Assembly: GCF_002844395.1 (NCBI RefSeq)
Contig: NZ_CP025197.1
Coordinates: 1,240,001-1,304,000 of the forward strand
Length of the DNA stretch: 64,000 nucleotides
Source: Acetivibrio saccincola
Lineage (GTDB): Bacteria; Bacillota; Clostridia; Acetivibrionales; Acetivibrionaceae
Reading direction: 5' to 3'
Within the stretch, counting starts at the first letter, position 1, and every line of letters begins with the position of its first letter. The notes under the pieces are model-generated. The model was given only the letters and a program-made list of their open reading frames with translations. It was not told the origin of the DNA and ran no database searches. Positions 1-8,710 of the stretch are shown here, one piece after another. A program made the position numbers and the translations under genes.

Positions 1-976
1 GCTTTTTTTTATCAGATAAATTCAATGCGTCCTGTAAATCTTGGCTTATTGCTTCATCATTTAAATGTGTGGTTGCAACTCTTACGTATTTTTGAAGATG
101 GTATCTATCAAGTACAAATTTACTTTTTGAAAGCCAGTTAACTCCTTGCCTTATCCATGACGCCCCATCTCCTGATATATACACCGTCTCTAAAAAATCA
201 ACGTCATATTGTTTATATATGTATTCCGATACTTCAAGCCACAAATTTTCTGAATTATTATACACACCCCCAAAATATCGAACATTCTTTAATACTTTTC
301 TCTTCTTATTACTTTTTTCAAAGTCAATTCCCTCATGCACATATACAAGTTTTGGCATAATTGTATTTCTCTTACCCTTCTCATTCTGTCTTAATGTGCT
401 TTTTTGTTGTAATGCTACATGATCCTCGTCTGCCTCAACATACAATATTTTTACTTTTCTCTTTTTATCTACTTTTATTTCAGGCTCAACTATTTCAATA
501 TTATGTATTTTATTCATCACAGCTTGTTTGCTGATTTCATCAATATATGTCGCCTTTTCTCCTGCCTTTCTGTAGCTGCTGTCAGCTGCTTCTTCTATTG
601 CATTAATTACAACATCGGCACTTACTCTGTCATGTGGTTCTACACCTACAATCCTGTCGACCAGGTGTTGTCTATTACCATTTTCCTTATGCTTAAAATA
701 TGTCCTGTTATAACTTAGTGTTCCAAATGTCGTTAAAATAGCTGTTTTATCTTTTCTTATAATTTCCCAATACTGTTTCCTTATTTCACAGTTACGGAAA
801 TATTCATCCATATCTTCAAGCACTTCTTTAAGTATATCGCGTCCAAGTTTAAATAAATCTTCTTTTAGACCAAGAACAAGATCAGCTAAGTCTTTTCCTT
901 CTTCAATAAAATTTTTTATCTTTTTTTCAATTCTTTTTACCCCAAATTCATTAAAATGTTGTATACTATTATACAT
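1..976 (-). CDS. ISLre2-family (UPF0236) transposase, C-terminal part beyond left edge
   Basis: The reverse strand is open from an ATG at 976 to the window edge (about 325 codons). The translation starts MYNSIQHFNEFGVKRIEKK and contains YVEADEDHVALQ, VYISGDGASWIRQG and KFVLDRYHLQKYV, the arrangement of acidic residues typical of the UPF0236 / ISLre2 transposases. An AAGGATG ribosome site lies 8-10 bases before the ATG. It moves its own insertion sequence and has no link to the neighbouring secretion genes. The C-terminus is outside the window, so intactness cannot be judged. Confidence 0.85.
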   Translation of the reverse strand, partial: MYNSIQHFNEFGVKRIEKKIKNFIEEGKDLADLVLGLKEDLFKLGRDILKEVLEDMDEYFRNCEIRKQYWEIIRKDKTAILTTFGTLSYNRTYFKHKENGNRQHLVDRIVGVEPHDRVSADVVINAIEEAADSSYRKAGEKATYIDEISKQAVMNKIHNIEIVEPEIKVDKKRKVKILYVEADEDHVALQQKSTLRQNEKGKRNTIMPKLVYVHEGIDFEKSNKKRKVLKNVRYFGGVYNNSENLWLEVSEYIYKQYDVDFLETVYISGDGASWIRQGVNWLSKSKFVLDRYHLQKYVRVATTHLNDEAISQDLQDALNLSDKKK

Positions 977-1100
977 AGAAGATGTCATCCTTTCTATTTA
1001 TTATTTTTGGTTAATTAATATCTTAACAGGATGTCATCTTCTTTTCAATTATATATGGTATTTTATGTCTCATTCCCTACAATAACTTTACGCTAACTTA
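977..1100. mobile_element. Upstream end of the ISLre2-type element
   Basis: Non-coding leader of the transposase. It holds a block reading GGATGTCATCTTC near 1028 and CCTACAATAACTTTACGCT near 1077-1095. A similar pair of blocks occurs at 25447-25490, which marks that site as a remnant of a related element. The exact inverted-repeat end cannot be fixed because the other end is off the window. Confidence 0.5.
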
Positions 1101-1177
1101 AAATAGTGTAATATTGTATCATTTTTCGTTGATAAATAAAAGAAAAATTTATGTAAAAATCCATTGCTAAATGATAT

Positions 1178-1285
1178 AATAGTATTAAAATAGAGAATTT
1201 GGATGCACCTACATTAGAAACTATTATAGATGAAATATTAGAGTATGAAAGTATAGAAGATATTAACAAATATCTAAAAGGATGA
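1178..1285 (+). pseudogene. Short coding fragment, unrecognised
   Basis: An open frame ends ...DAPTLETIIDEILEYES... and then INKYLKG before TGA at 1283. It has no ATG and no ribosome site, and an in-frame TGA sits at 1172. It reads like the acidic helical C-terminus of a lost gene left behind by the neighbouring insertion element. The family is not recognised. Confidence 0.25.
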
Positions 1286-1321
1286 GTTCTTGCAAAAGGA
1301 ATAATTGCAAAATGTGGTCAT

Positions 1322-1365
1322 AAAAGACTCTAAACCAAAAGTTAGGATGGTTTAGGAGTCTTTTT
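1322..1365 (+). terminator. Rho-independent terminator
   Basis: The arm AAAAGACTCTAAACC (1322-1336) pairs with GGTTTAGGAGTCTTTT (1349-1364), with one bulged G, and ends in a T run. It insulates the downstream promoter at 1394 from the insertion-element side. Confidence 0.8.
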
Positions 1366-1393
1366 ATTTGCAAACATGGAAAAGGTATACATT

Positions 1394-1423
1394 TTGACAA
1401 CTGCCATTTTTAAATAGTATAAT
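1394..1423 (+). promoter_or_regulatory. Housekeeping sigma promoter, TTGACA-18-TATAAT
   Basis: Perfect TTGACA (1394-1399) and perfect TATAAT (1418-1423) are separated by 18 bp. Transcription would start near 1430, giving a leader of about 130 nt to the prepilin peptidase at 1563. This is the strongest consensus promoter in the window and contrasts with the activator-type promoters of the secretion genes. Confidence 0.8.
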
Positions 1424-1562
1424 TTATATATTATATATATATAGAATAGCTTTTTGTTTTGACATAATGCCTTTCAGCTCTTGTTTTAAGCAGTATTTTA
1501 TTTATCTTTAATCTACTCAGGTTTATCATAATAAAATAAATTGTAAGGGTGGCTAATATCTT

Positions 1563-2090
1563 ATGGCGATTAAACTAACAGTACTCTTTATAACTTTAAT
1601 TCTGTCGGTGTATTTTGACTATAAGTACTTAAAAATAAAAAATTTTATAGTGTATCCGGCTATGTTGGCAGGATTTTTGATAAATTTAATCATGTCAGGA
1701 ACAGGAGGTCTGAAAGATTCTTTTTTGGGAATAATTGTACCCTTTATAACATTATTTTTATTTTATGCTTTAGGGTTTTTAGGAGCTGGTGATGTGAAGT
1801 TGTTTTCTGCAATTGCGGCTATAATGGGAATAAGATTTGTAATTTATTGTATGGCATATTCTTTTCTTTTTGGAGGATTTTTGGCGCTTTTAATAATGAT
1901 TAAAAGAAAGAACTTTTTTGAAAGATTTAAAAAACTGCTTTTATATTTAAGAGATTTGTTTATTTTTATGAAATTAGAAAAATATCAGGAATTTGACGGG
2001 GAAAAGTCAGGCTTTTTCCGTTTTTCCTATGCAGTATCAGGTGGCGTGGCTATCACACTTATTCATCAGTTGACAATAGGACTTACATAG
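1563..2090 (+). CDS. TadV/CpaA-like type IV prepilin peptidase (A24)
   Basis: A 175-residue polytopic membrane protein. It has the two aspartate signatures of A24 aspartic peptidases: FDYKYLKIKN near residue 20 and GAGDVKLFSA near residue 75 (the GxGD motif). The length is that of the short TadV/CpaA type, without the N-terminal methylase domain of PilD. Family knowledge: it cuts the leader of Flp/Tad pilins at the cytoplasmic face of the membrane. It sits about 6.6 kb upstream of the Tad-like operon and is the natural processing enzyme for the small pilin at 15125. The AAGGGTGG ribosome site is about 12 bases before the ATG, slightly far. Confidence 0.85.
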   Translation: MAIKLTVLFITLILSVYFDYKYLKIKNFIVYPAMLAGFLINLIMSGTGGLKDSFLGIIVPFITLFLFYALGFLGAGDVKLFSAIAAIMGIRFVIYCMAYSFLFGGFLALLIMIKRKNFFERFKKLLLYLRDLFIFMKLEKYQEFDGEKSGFFRFSYAVSGGVAITLIHQLTIGLT

Positions 2091-2143
2091 TGTAAACTTT
2101 TTTAATCAGACGTGCAAAGTAGGTTTGTAGGAGGTTAAAGGTT

Positions 2144-3866
2144 TTGAAAAGATTGGCTTCATATATGAAGAAATACATGTGGTTCTATATATTAGGATTA
2201 TTGATGATGCTTTCAAGTTTAGCTTTGGATATGTTTAATCCCCGTTTGATTGGCGCCATTGTTGACCGGGTTATTATCGGCGGGGAAGCTCATTTGTTTT
2301 CAAAGATAATAATGGCTCTTATAGTTATAACGGTATTAAGGGCGGTTTTTGGCTATATTAAGCAGTATTTCTTTGACTGTTCAGCAGCTAAAGTAATTAT
2401 AAAATTAAGGCAGGATATGTTTGAACATATTCAAAAGCTGTCTTTTAGTTATTTTGACAAGACAAACACCGGCGAGCTTATGTCTAGAATTAAAGATGAT
2501 ACGGAAAATATTTTAAATGCCATATCCTTTGGAATAATGCTTTCCATTGAGCAGGGCTTATATATAATAATTGCTACGGTGATTCTGTTTGTGCTTAGCT
2601 GGAAGCTGGCACTTTTAACTGTTTTGGTATTGCCTGCTTTGGCGTATTTTGTTTTTAAACTAGAAAGAAAAGTGGGGGAAATTCACGGAAAGATAAGTGA
2701 CCAGAGGGCTGCCTTAAATACAAGAAAGGTTTGAAATAACTAAGTTTTTAAGAAAAAACAGGCATAACTACAGGCTTAATATGGAGCAGGCAAAGGTTTG
2801 GGGAAGGTATTTTCCCAGAATTGAATTTTTGTCAAATTTCATTGTAGTTATTGTAGTTACAATTGGAGGTTTTTTGGTAATTGGTGATGAGATTTCTTTA
2901 GGAACTCTGGTGGCTTTTAGCAATTATATTTTTATGCTGATATGGCCTATGAGAATGGCAGGTTGGCTAACAAATGTCATTGCCCAGTGCTATGCTTCTG
3001 TTAAAAAAGTGGAAAAGATATTTGAGGAGCAGCCGGAAATTAAGAATCCTTTAAACCCGGTAAAACCTGAAGAATTTAAAGGTCATGTGGTATTTAAGAA
3101 TGTGTCTTTTAAATATAATGAAATACCTGTGCTAAAAAACATAAATATTGATGCAAAACCGGGTAGTACAATTGCTGTAATGGGAGTTACCGGTTCTGGT
3201 AAAACATCATTAATAAACCTTATTGGAAGATTTTATGATGTGTCGGAGGGAAGTGTTTTAATAGACGGAATTGATGTCAGGGATATGGATTTAAAATTTT
3301 TACGCAGTAAAATTTCAATTGTTATGCAGGATGTGTTTTTGTTTTCAGACTCAATAAGGGAAAATATATGTTTTGGGGTGGATGAAGTATCGGATAAGAA
3401 ATTAAATGGAATGTCTAGGAATATACTTGATGAAAAATTAATTACTGTATCTAAAGATGCGAAAGCCTATGATTTTATATCTAAAATGCCTCAAAAATTT
3501 GATACCGTTGTGGGGGAAAGAGGAGTGAGACTTTCAGGGGGGCAGAAACAGAGAATATCAATTGCCAGGGCTTTTATGAAGGATGCTAAAATATTAATAC
3601 TTGACGATGCCACATCAGCCCTTGATATGGAGACGGAGCAGGAAATTCAAAAAGCTCTTGAAAAGTACAGAGATGTAACTAAATTTATCATTGCTCACAG
3701 GATTTCTGCAGTTAAAAATGCAGATGAAATATTGATTTTCGAAGACGGGGAAATAGTAGAAAGGGGCAAGCATCAGGAGTTATTAGATTTAAAAGGAAGA
3801 TATTACGAAACCTATTTGAATCAGCTGGGGAAAATGACACTTTATGACAAGGAAGAGGTGATATAA
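2144..3866 (+). pseudogene. ABC exporter half-transporter, frameshifted, first of a pair
   Basis: Starts at TTG 2144 behind an AGGAGG site. The first part (2144-2734) encodes the transmembrane domain up to SDQRAALNTRKV and then stops. The rest continues in another frame, recognisable from QERFEITKFLRKN, and as an open frame from 2781 encodes the end of the membrane domain and the nucleotide-binding domain: Walker A GVTGSGKTS, signature LSGGQKQ, Walker B ILILDDAT. Relatives carry about 15 more residues between NTR and the equivalent of RFE. A small deletion, perhaps between short ACAAGAAA-like repeats, therefore removed them and shifted frame. The halves could not give one chain without recoding. 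Confidence 0.8.
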
Positions 3867-5701
3867 TGCCTTTTAACAATTTTAGAAAAGATGAAACTTT
3901 AAAGGAAACTGTAAATATAAAAGTGGTAATACGGCTGTTTTCATACCTAAGACCCTATATTTTAAGGGTTTTAAATGTTCTGTTTTTAATCGGAATGGTG
4001 ATTCTTGTTGAGCTTTTAAATCCTTATTTTATAAAGGTTGGAATTGATAAATATATTGCAAACAGTAATGTAAAAATTGCAAACAGTAATGTAAAAGGCC
4101 TTTTAATATTGGGAGGTATTATGGCTTTTGCAAATGTTGTTGCAATGGTTTGTGCAAAATACAGAATACTTATAATGGCCGGGGTATCTAATAAAATACT
4201 TTTTTCAATAAGGCAGGAGCTTTATAACCATATTCAAAATCTTTCATTTGATTTTTTTGACAACAGGTCGGTGGGAAAGATATTAGCACGTATAGTAGGT
4301 GATGTAAACTCATTATATGACCTTTTTACAAACAGCGTAACAAATCTTATTCCCGAGCTAATAAAAATGGTAGTAATTGCCACTATAATGTTTTCTATGA
4401 ATTATAAACTGGCACTGGTTTCCTTCAGTACCCTTCCTGTACTTTGTGTTTTAATGTTTTTCATTCAAATAGTGTCAAGGAGAAGGTGGCAGATAGTAAG
4501 GAAGAAGTCATCCAATTTAAATGCCTACAGTCATGAAATATTTTCAGGAATAAGGGTTGTCCAGGGATTTAATAGTGAGGAAAAAACCAAAAGGGTTTTT
4601 TGGGAACTTTTAAATGAATTTAAAAATTCGTTTATAAGGGCAGTAAGAATGAATGACATGTTCTGGCCATTGGTGGAATTGTCCTGGGGCGGCGGGACGG
4701 TGCTGGTTTTTATGTACGGGTTAAGACTTTTAAATGCAGGTGAAATTACAATAGGTGGTTTAGTGGCGTTCACAAGTTATATATCAATGTTTTGGGTACC
4801 TGTTATGAATATATCTAATTTTTATAATATATTAATTACAAATTTAGCCGGTGCCGAAAGAATATTTGAAATAATGGATATTAAACCGGGTATTAAAGAC
4901 AGTGAAGATGCTGTTATAATGCCAGAAATTAAAGGAAAAGTGGAATTTAAAAATGTAACTTTCGGATATGATAAAAAGCAGACAGTGCTGGAAAATGTAA
5001 GTTTTACCGTGAAGGAGAGAGAAACTGTTGCATTGGTAGGTCCTACAGGGGCGGGAAAAACTACAATTATAAATCTTATAAGCAGGTTTTATGAGACTTC
5101 AAAGGGTAAGGTTTTAATAGATGGAATGGATGTAACCAAAGTGACGCTTGAAAGCCTTAGAAGCCAACTGGGAATTATGCTTCAGGACACATTTCTCTTT
5201 TCGGGAACGGTGAAGGACAATATAAGGTATGGAAGGCTGGATGCAAGTGATGAAGAAATTATAGAGGCAGCAAAAGCAGTTTGTGCACATGAATTTATAA
5301 TGGAGCTGCCGGACGGCTATGATACCGATGTAAATGAAAGAGGTTCTAGACTGTCGGCAGGTCAAAGACAGCTTATTGCTTTTGCAAGGGTGCTTTTGGC
5401 AAATCCCAGGATACTTATACTGGATGAAGCTACCGCAAGTATTGACACTTATACTGAAAAACTTGTACAAAAAGGAATACAAAGACTTTTAGAAGGAAGA
5501 ACATCCTTTGTAATTGCCCACAGGCTTTCAACTATACAAAATGCAGACAGGATAATGTTTATTGATGACAGAGGCATTAAAGAAGAGGGAACTCATGATG
5601 AGCTTATAAAGAAAAAAGGTGCGTATTATGAGCTCTTTATGTCTCAGTTTAAATTTTTAGATGGGGATGATTTCACTGATTTTTCAGCTGCTACAGTGTA
5701 A
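3866..5701 (+). CDS. ABC exporter half-transporter (membrane domain plus ATPase), second of a pair
   Basis: A 611-residue protein of the MsbA/LmrA-like exporter class. Six hydrophobic segments occupy roughly residues 1-320, followed by an ATPase domain with Walker A GPTGAGKTT, signature LSAGQRQ, Walker B ILILDEAT and switch histidine in IAHRLST. The ATG overlaps the stop of the preceding half-gene (TAATG), so the two were translationally coupled partners of a heterodimer. Because the partner is broken, this half is either orphaned or works as a homodimer. Substrate is unknown. A 21-bp tandem duplication inserts a second IANSNVK. Confidence 0.85.
   Translation: MPFNNFRKDETLKETVNIKVVIRLFSYLRPYILRVLNVLFLIGMVILVELLNPYFIKVGIDKYIANSNVKIANSNVKGLLILGGIMAFANVVAMVCAKYRILIMAGVSNKILFSIRQELYNHIQNLSFDFFDNRSVGKILARIVGDVNSLYDLFTNSVTNLIPELIKMVVIATIMFSMNYKLALVSFSTLPVLCVLMFFIQIVSRRRWQIVRKKSSNLNAYSHEIFSGIRVVQGFNSEEKTKRVFWELLNEFKNSFIRAVRMNDMFWPLVELSWGGGTVLVFMYGLRLLNAGEITIGGLVAFTSYISMFWVPVMNISNFYNILITNLAGAERIFEIMDIKPGIKDSEDAVIMPEIKGKVEFKNVTFGYDKKQTVLENVSFTVKERETVALVGPTGAGKTTIINLISRFYETSKGKVLIDGMDVTKVTLESLRSQLGIMLQDTFLFSGTVKDNIRYGRLDASDEEIIEAAKAVCAHEFIMELPDGYDTDVNERGSRLSAGQRQLIAFARVLLANPRILILDEATASIDTYTEKLVQKGIQRLLEGRTSFVIAHRLSTIQNADRIMFIDDRGIKEEGTHDELIKKKGAYYELFMSQFKFLDGDDFTDFSAATV
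4055..4096 (+). repeat. 21-bp perfect tandem duplication inside the ABC gene
   Basis: ATTGCAAACAGTAATGTAAA plus one A occurs at 4055-4075 and again at 4076-4096. In frame it repeats IANSNVK in an extracytoplasmic loop near residues 64-77. It looks recent because the copies are identical. Confidence 0.9.
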
Positions 5702-5791
5702 AAATTAGGCTTCAAGAAATTATTATTCATTAAAAAAATCACCTGTTTTGTAGATGATTCCTTTAGGTAAATATGATGAACTTAAAATAAA

Positions 5792-5840
5792 AAACATGGT
5801 TTTAGCCACAAATAAAAATGGCTGAAATCATGTTTTTATT
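5792..5840 (+). terminator. Rho-independent terminator after the ABC pair
   Basis: AAACATGGTTTTAGCCA (5792-5808) pairs with TGGCTGAAATCATGTTT (5819-5835) with G-U tolerance and is followed by a T-rich run. It ends the ABC transcript before the protease gene. Confidence 0.75.
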
Positions 5841-5943
5841 TTTATTTACGAAAAGTGTTTTTACTGATAAAATATATAAAAAGGATATTGTGCAATATAT
5901 GTTATTAAACCCACTAGTTAACACAAATCGTATAAAATAAAAA

Positions 5944-5973
5944 GTATAGTACACAGTAAAGTGTATAGTATAC
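5944..5973 (+). promoter_or_regulatory. Direct repeats before the M4 protease gene
   Basis: GTATAGTACAC (5944-5954) and GTATAGTATAC (5963-5973) are spaced 19 bp apart start to start, 30-60 bases before the protease ATG. They could be an operator or overlap a TATA-like -10 region. No clear -35 was found. Confidence 0.3.
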
Positions 5974-6003
5974 AATAAAAAACAAAATAAGGGGGGTTTA
6001 CAA

Positions 6004-8259
6004 ATGAAAGCTTTAGTAAGAATTCTCTGCATTATTTTGACAGCAAGTATTATTGTAAGTGGCACTACCGTCAGCTATGGAAGCACCGGGGTAATCAGTA
6101 CAGAAGGAATTGAAGAATTTGTGCCGGAAATAGCTTTAATGAACAAAAGGGGCGATGAGGTAACATTTGTTTTAGGGAAACTAACAGAGAAGTCAGATGA
6201 GTTGCCGGAAGAGATAGTAAAAAAGGTTTATGCTAAAAGTTCTAAAGATCTAAAAACAAAATTAGAAGGAATGGAATTTGAGATAACCGGAAAGTTTATA
6301 AATTCAATGGGTAGAACGGTTATAAAGACGGTACAAGTGGTAGACGGGGTACCTGTGTATGGAAGCGAAAGAAATTTTCACATAAATCATGAAGGTGTTC
6401 TGGAAGTCATATCTGGAAAAAATGTTGAAAACATCAGGAAATTAATTAAAAAAAGCAATTCTTTAAAAATCTCAGAAAAAGAAATAGCAGAAATAATAGA
6501 AAAGAATTTAGGTCAGGAAACTGATATTTTTAAAATGTCTGAACCTGAGTTAATTCTCTATCCTGTCAACGACACCTATGAATATGTGTATAAAGTTGTA
6601 GTAAGCATATCTAAACCGGAGCCTGACAGCTTTACATACTACATTTCCGGAGAAAATTTAGAGGTAGTTAATATTGAAAAATCTTCAACAAACGTAAAAA
6701 CAACTGTTTATGGCACAGGGATTGGTGAATTCGGACTGGTGGAAAATTTAAAAATGGTTGAAGAAGATGAAATGTATTATTTAATAAATTTAGATGGCAA
6801 TTTTGAAACAGGTGAAGGAGTAAATTTCTATATATTTAGCAGTCCGCAAAATCATTTTGAGGCAGAACCGGACGCGGTAATAAGCAGGGTTCCTCATGGT
6901 GTGGATGCCCATTACAATTTAACCGGGGTAATAGACTTTTTTAATCATTATTTTAACAGGAATTCCTATGATGATAATTGGGGGTTAATAAAGTGCAGGA
7001 TAATGTTTGGTCCTCACAATGCACGTGCAGAACGGTATGGTAATTGGGGAGAGCACAGTGAAATATGGTTTTATAACAGGAAACCCCTTGATGAGGATGG
7101 CAATGAAATAGTTGATGGAAGAAGTACAGCTGCGGCATTGGATATTGCAGCACATGAATTTATACATCTGGTACTTTTCCACGAAGGGTTGGAATATAAT
7201 AATGACCATGAAAATATGGTCTTACATGAGGGGTTGGCGGATGTATTCGGAGTTATATGCGAGTATGCTTTAGAAGACTATCTTCTAAGTAAAGAAAAAG
7301 CTAATTGGTTTATAGGTGAGGATACGGGAAGAGCCATGAGAAATGCTGCATATCCTGAAATTACACATTACAGTGGTGTTTTAGAAATGGATCCCTTTAT
7401 ACCACATAAAGGGGGAGGAGTTATTACAAAGGCAGCATATCTTATTGCGGAAGGCGGCAGCCACAATGGCAGAGAAATTAAAGGAATAGGTTATAGCAAA
7501 CTTGCAAATATATTTTACAGTGCTATGACTGACGGCTATATTGTGCCCTACTCATCATTAAAGGATTTTGCAAGCTATGCCGTTGCTGTTGTCAATCTAT
7601 TTGAAGATGAAAAGTATAGTCATACTTCTATTAAAGGCAAAAAGAACATTTATTATGACCAGTATGATATTAACACTGTAATAGAAGCTTTCACTTCAGT
7701 GGGACTTTTACCTGAAGCTCCTGAGAATTTCAAAGTGACCAATATAGACGGTTTGTCCGTTGATTTTGCATGGGATGAGATACCTGGAGGAAGATATGGA
7801 ATATACAGAAGAAAACCTGGTTCTACGTGCCTTCCTGAAAAGGTGGCAGAGATAGAGGAGCCTCAAATTACTTTAGAGAGTCTGCCGGGTACATATGATT
7901 ATTACATAGCATTAGTTGACGGAAGAGGAAAGAGAATATCAGCCTTCAGTGATGCTGTAACTGTTGAAGCCTATTTAAAGGCACCTGAAAATTTTAGAGA
8001 GTCTTTCAGAATAGGGTTAATAGTACAGCTTAGATGGGATCATAGCGGGGTACCGGGTACACGCTACGGAATATACATGAAGTGTTCATGTTTGCCGGGT
8101 GAGCCTGTAAAGGTGGCAGAAACCCCATTTAATATGTTTTATACAATTTCCATATGGGGAAGTTATGATTACTATGTAGCAATTGTAGATGAAAATGGTA
8201 ATAGAATATCGGACTACAGTAATAAAGTGACTGTTGAAAATTGCCTTGTATTGCATTAA
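6004..8259 (+). CDS. Secreted thermolysin-like (M4) metalloprotease with two C-terminal Fn3-like modules
   Basis: A 751-residue preproprotein. A signal peptide (residues 1-26) is followed by an FTP/PepSY-type propeptide to about residue 215. The catalytic domain has the zinc motif HEFIH (H384, E385, H388), a third ligand E409 in HEGLADVFG, and the probable catalytic histidine H468 in PHKGGGVITKAAYL, which aligns with thermolysin HINSGIINKAAYL. Two related modules of about 80 residues follow (roughly 573-660 and 665-748); both contain RYGIY and a YDYY strand and end in VTVE, as in fibronectin type III-like appendages. It probably acts outside the cell or at the wall, degrading protein or maturing exported proteins. 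A GGGGGG ribosome site precedes the ATG. It has its own terminator. Confidence 0.88.
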   Translation: MKALVRILCIILTASIIVSGTTVSYGSTGVISTEGIEEFVPEIALMNKRGDEVTFVLGKLTEKSDELPEEIVKKVYAKSSKDLKTKLEGMEFEITGKFINSMGRTVIKTVQVVDGVPVYGSERNFHINHEGVLEVISGKNVENIRKLIKKSNSLKISEKEIAEIIEKNLGQETDIFKMSEPELILYPVNDTYEYVYKVVVSISKPEPDSFTYYISGENLEVVNIEKSSTNVKTTVYGTGIGEFGLVENLKMVEEDEMYYLINLDGNFETGEGVNFYIFSSPQNHFEAEPDAVISRVPHGVDAHYNLTGVIDFFNHYFNRNSYDDNWGLIKCRIMFGPHNARAERYGNWGEHSEIWFYNRKPLDEDGNEIVDGRSTAAALDIAAHEFIHLVLFHEGLEYNNDHENMVLHEGLADVFGVICEYALEDYLLSKEKANWFIGEDTGRAMRNAAYPEITHYSGVLEMDPFIPHKGGGVITKAAYLIAEGGSHNGREIKGIGYSKLANIFYSAMTDGYIVPYSSLKDFASYAVAVVNLFEDEKYSHTSIKGKKNIYYDQYDINTVIEAFTSVGLLPEAPENFKVTNIDGLSVDFAWDEIPGGRYGIYRRKPGSTCLPEKVAEIEEPQITLESLPGTYDYYIALVDGRGKRISAFSDAVTVEAYLKAPENFRESFRIGLIVQLRWDHSGVPGTRYGIYMKCSCLPGEPVKVAETPFNMFYTISIWGSYDYYVAIVDENGNRISDYSNKVTVENCLVLH

Positions 8260-8276
8260 GCAAAAAAAAGCAAGAT

Positions 8277-8318
8277 AAAAAACGGCTTTACTGTTTTAAA
8301 ACAGTAAAGCCGTTTTTT
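8277..8318 (+). terminator. Strong bidirectional-looking terminator
   Basis: A perfect inverted repeat, AAAAAACGGCTTTACTGTTT with its complement, 8277-8318 with essentially no loop, flanked by A and T runs. It separates the protease from the secretion operon. The 240 bp that follow (8319-8557) are AT-rich and show no gene. Confidence 0.9.
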
Positions 8319-8557
8319 TATCTATTTTTATATAAGGCAAAATTCAATTTTTTAAAAAACAGGTAATGGATTTATAAATAAAAAGTAGAAATGAAGAATA
8401 AAATTTTCATTATAAACTTTATAAGGTTTTATATCGAAATATAATTTGATATTGAAATTTACTATTAAATGTTGTAAACTCTTTATGTTGCTATTTTAAT
8501 TTTAAATGAGATGAAAACAGTGGAAAAATGCAAATAAATGCCGGAATTTGTTTTTTC

Positions 8558-8601
8558 GTGACCAAAGTCATCTTTAAAAACATTTAACTAGGTAGTATAA
8601 T
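8558..8601 (+). promoter_or_regulatory. Secretion-operon promoter with GTGACC box
   Basis: GTGACCAAAGTCAT starts at 8558, a near-palindrome. TATAAT lies at 8596-8601 with 32 bp between GTGACC and TATAAT. No good -35 hexamer is present at the usual spacing, so an activator bound to the box is plausible. The same box and spacing (31 bp) precede both WXG100 genes. A start site near 8608 rules out the ATG at 8612 as a normally led start for the first gene. Confidence 0.6.
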
Positions 8602-8710
8602 GTTTCTGTAAATGAAACTGGTGAAAAAAAAGTGTGTTTTATGTCTAAAGAACCAACTTCTTTACATAAAAAGAAAGTTTTTTATTTTTATAGTTTACGG
8701 AGGGTTTAGA

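Noticed and set aside
8612-8710. ATG 8612 as start of the TadZ-like gene
   Set aside because: It lies about 4 bases after the predicted transcription start; TTG 8711 has a GGAGGG site and begins at a typical receiver-fold strand.
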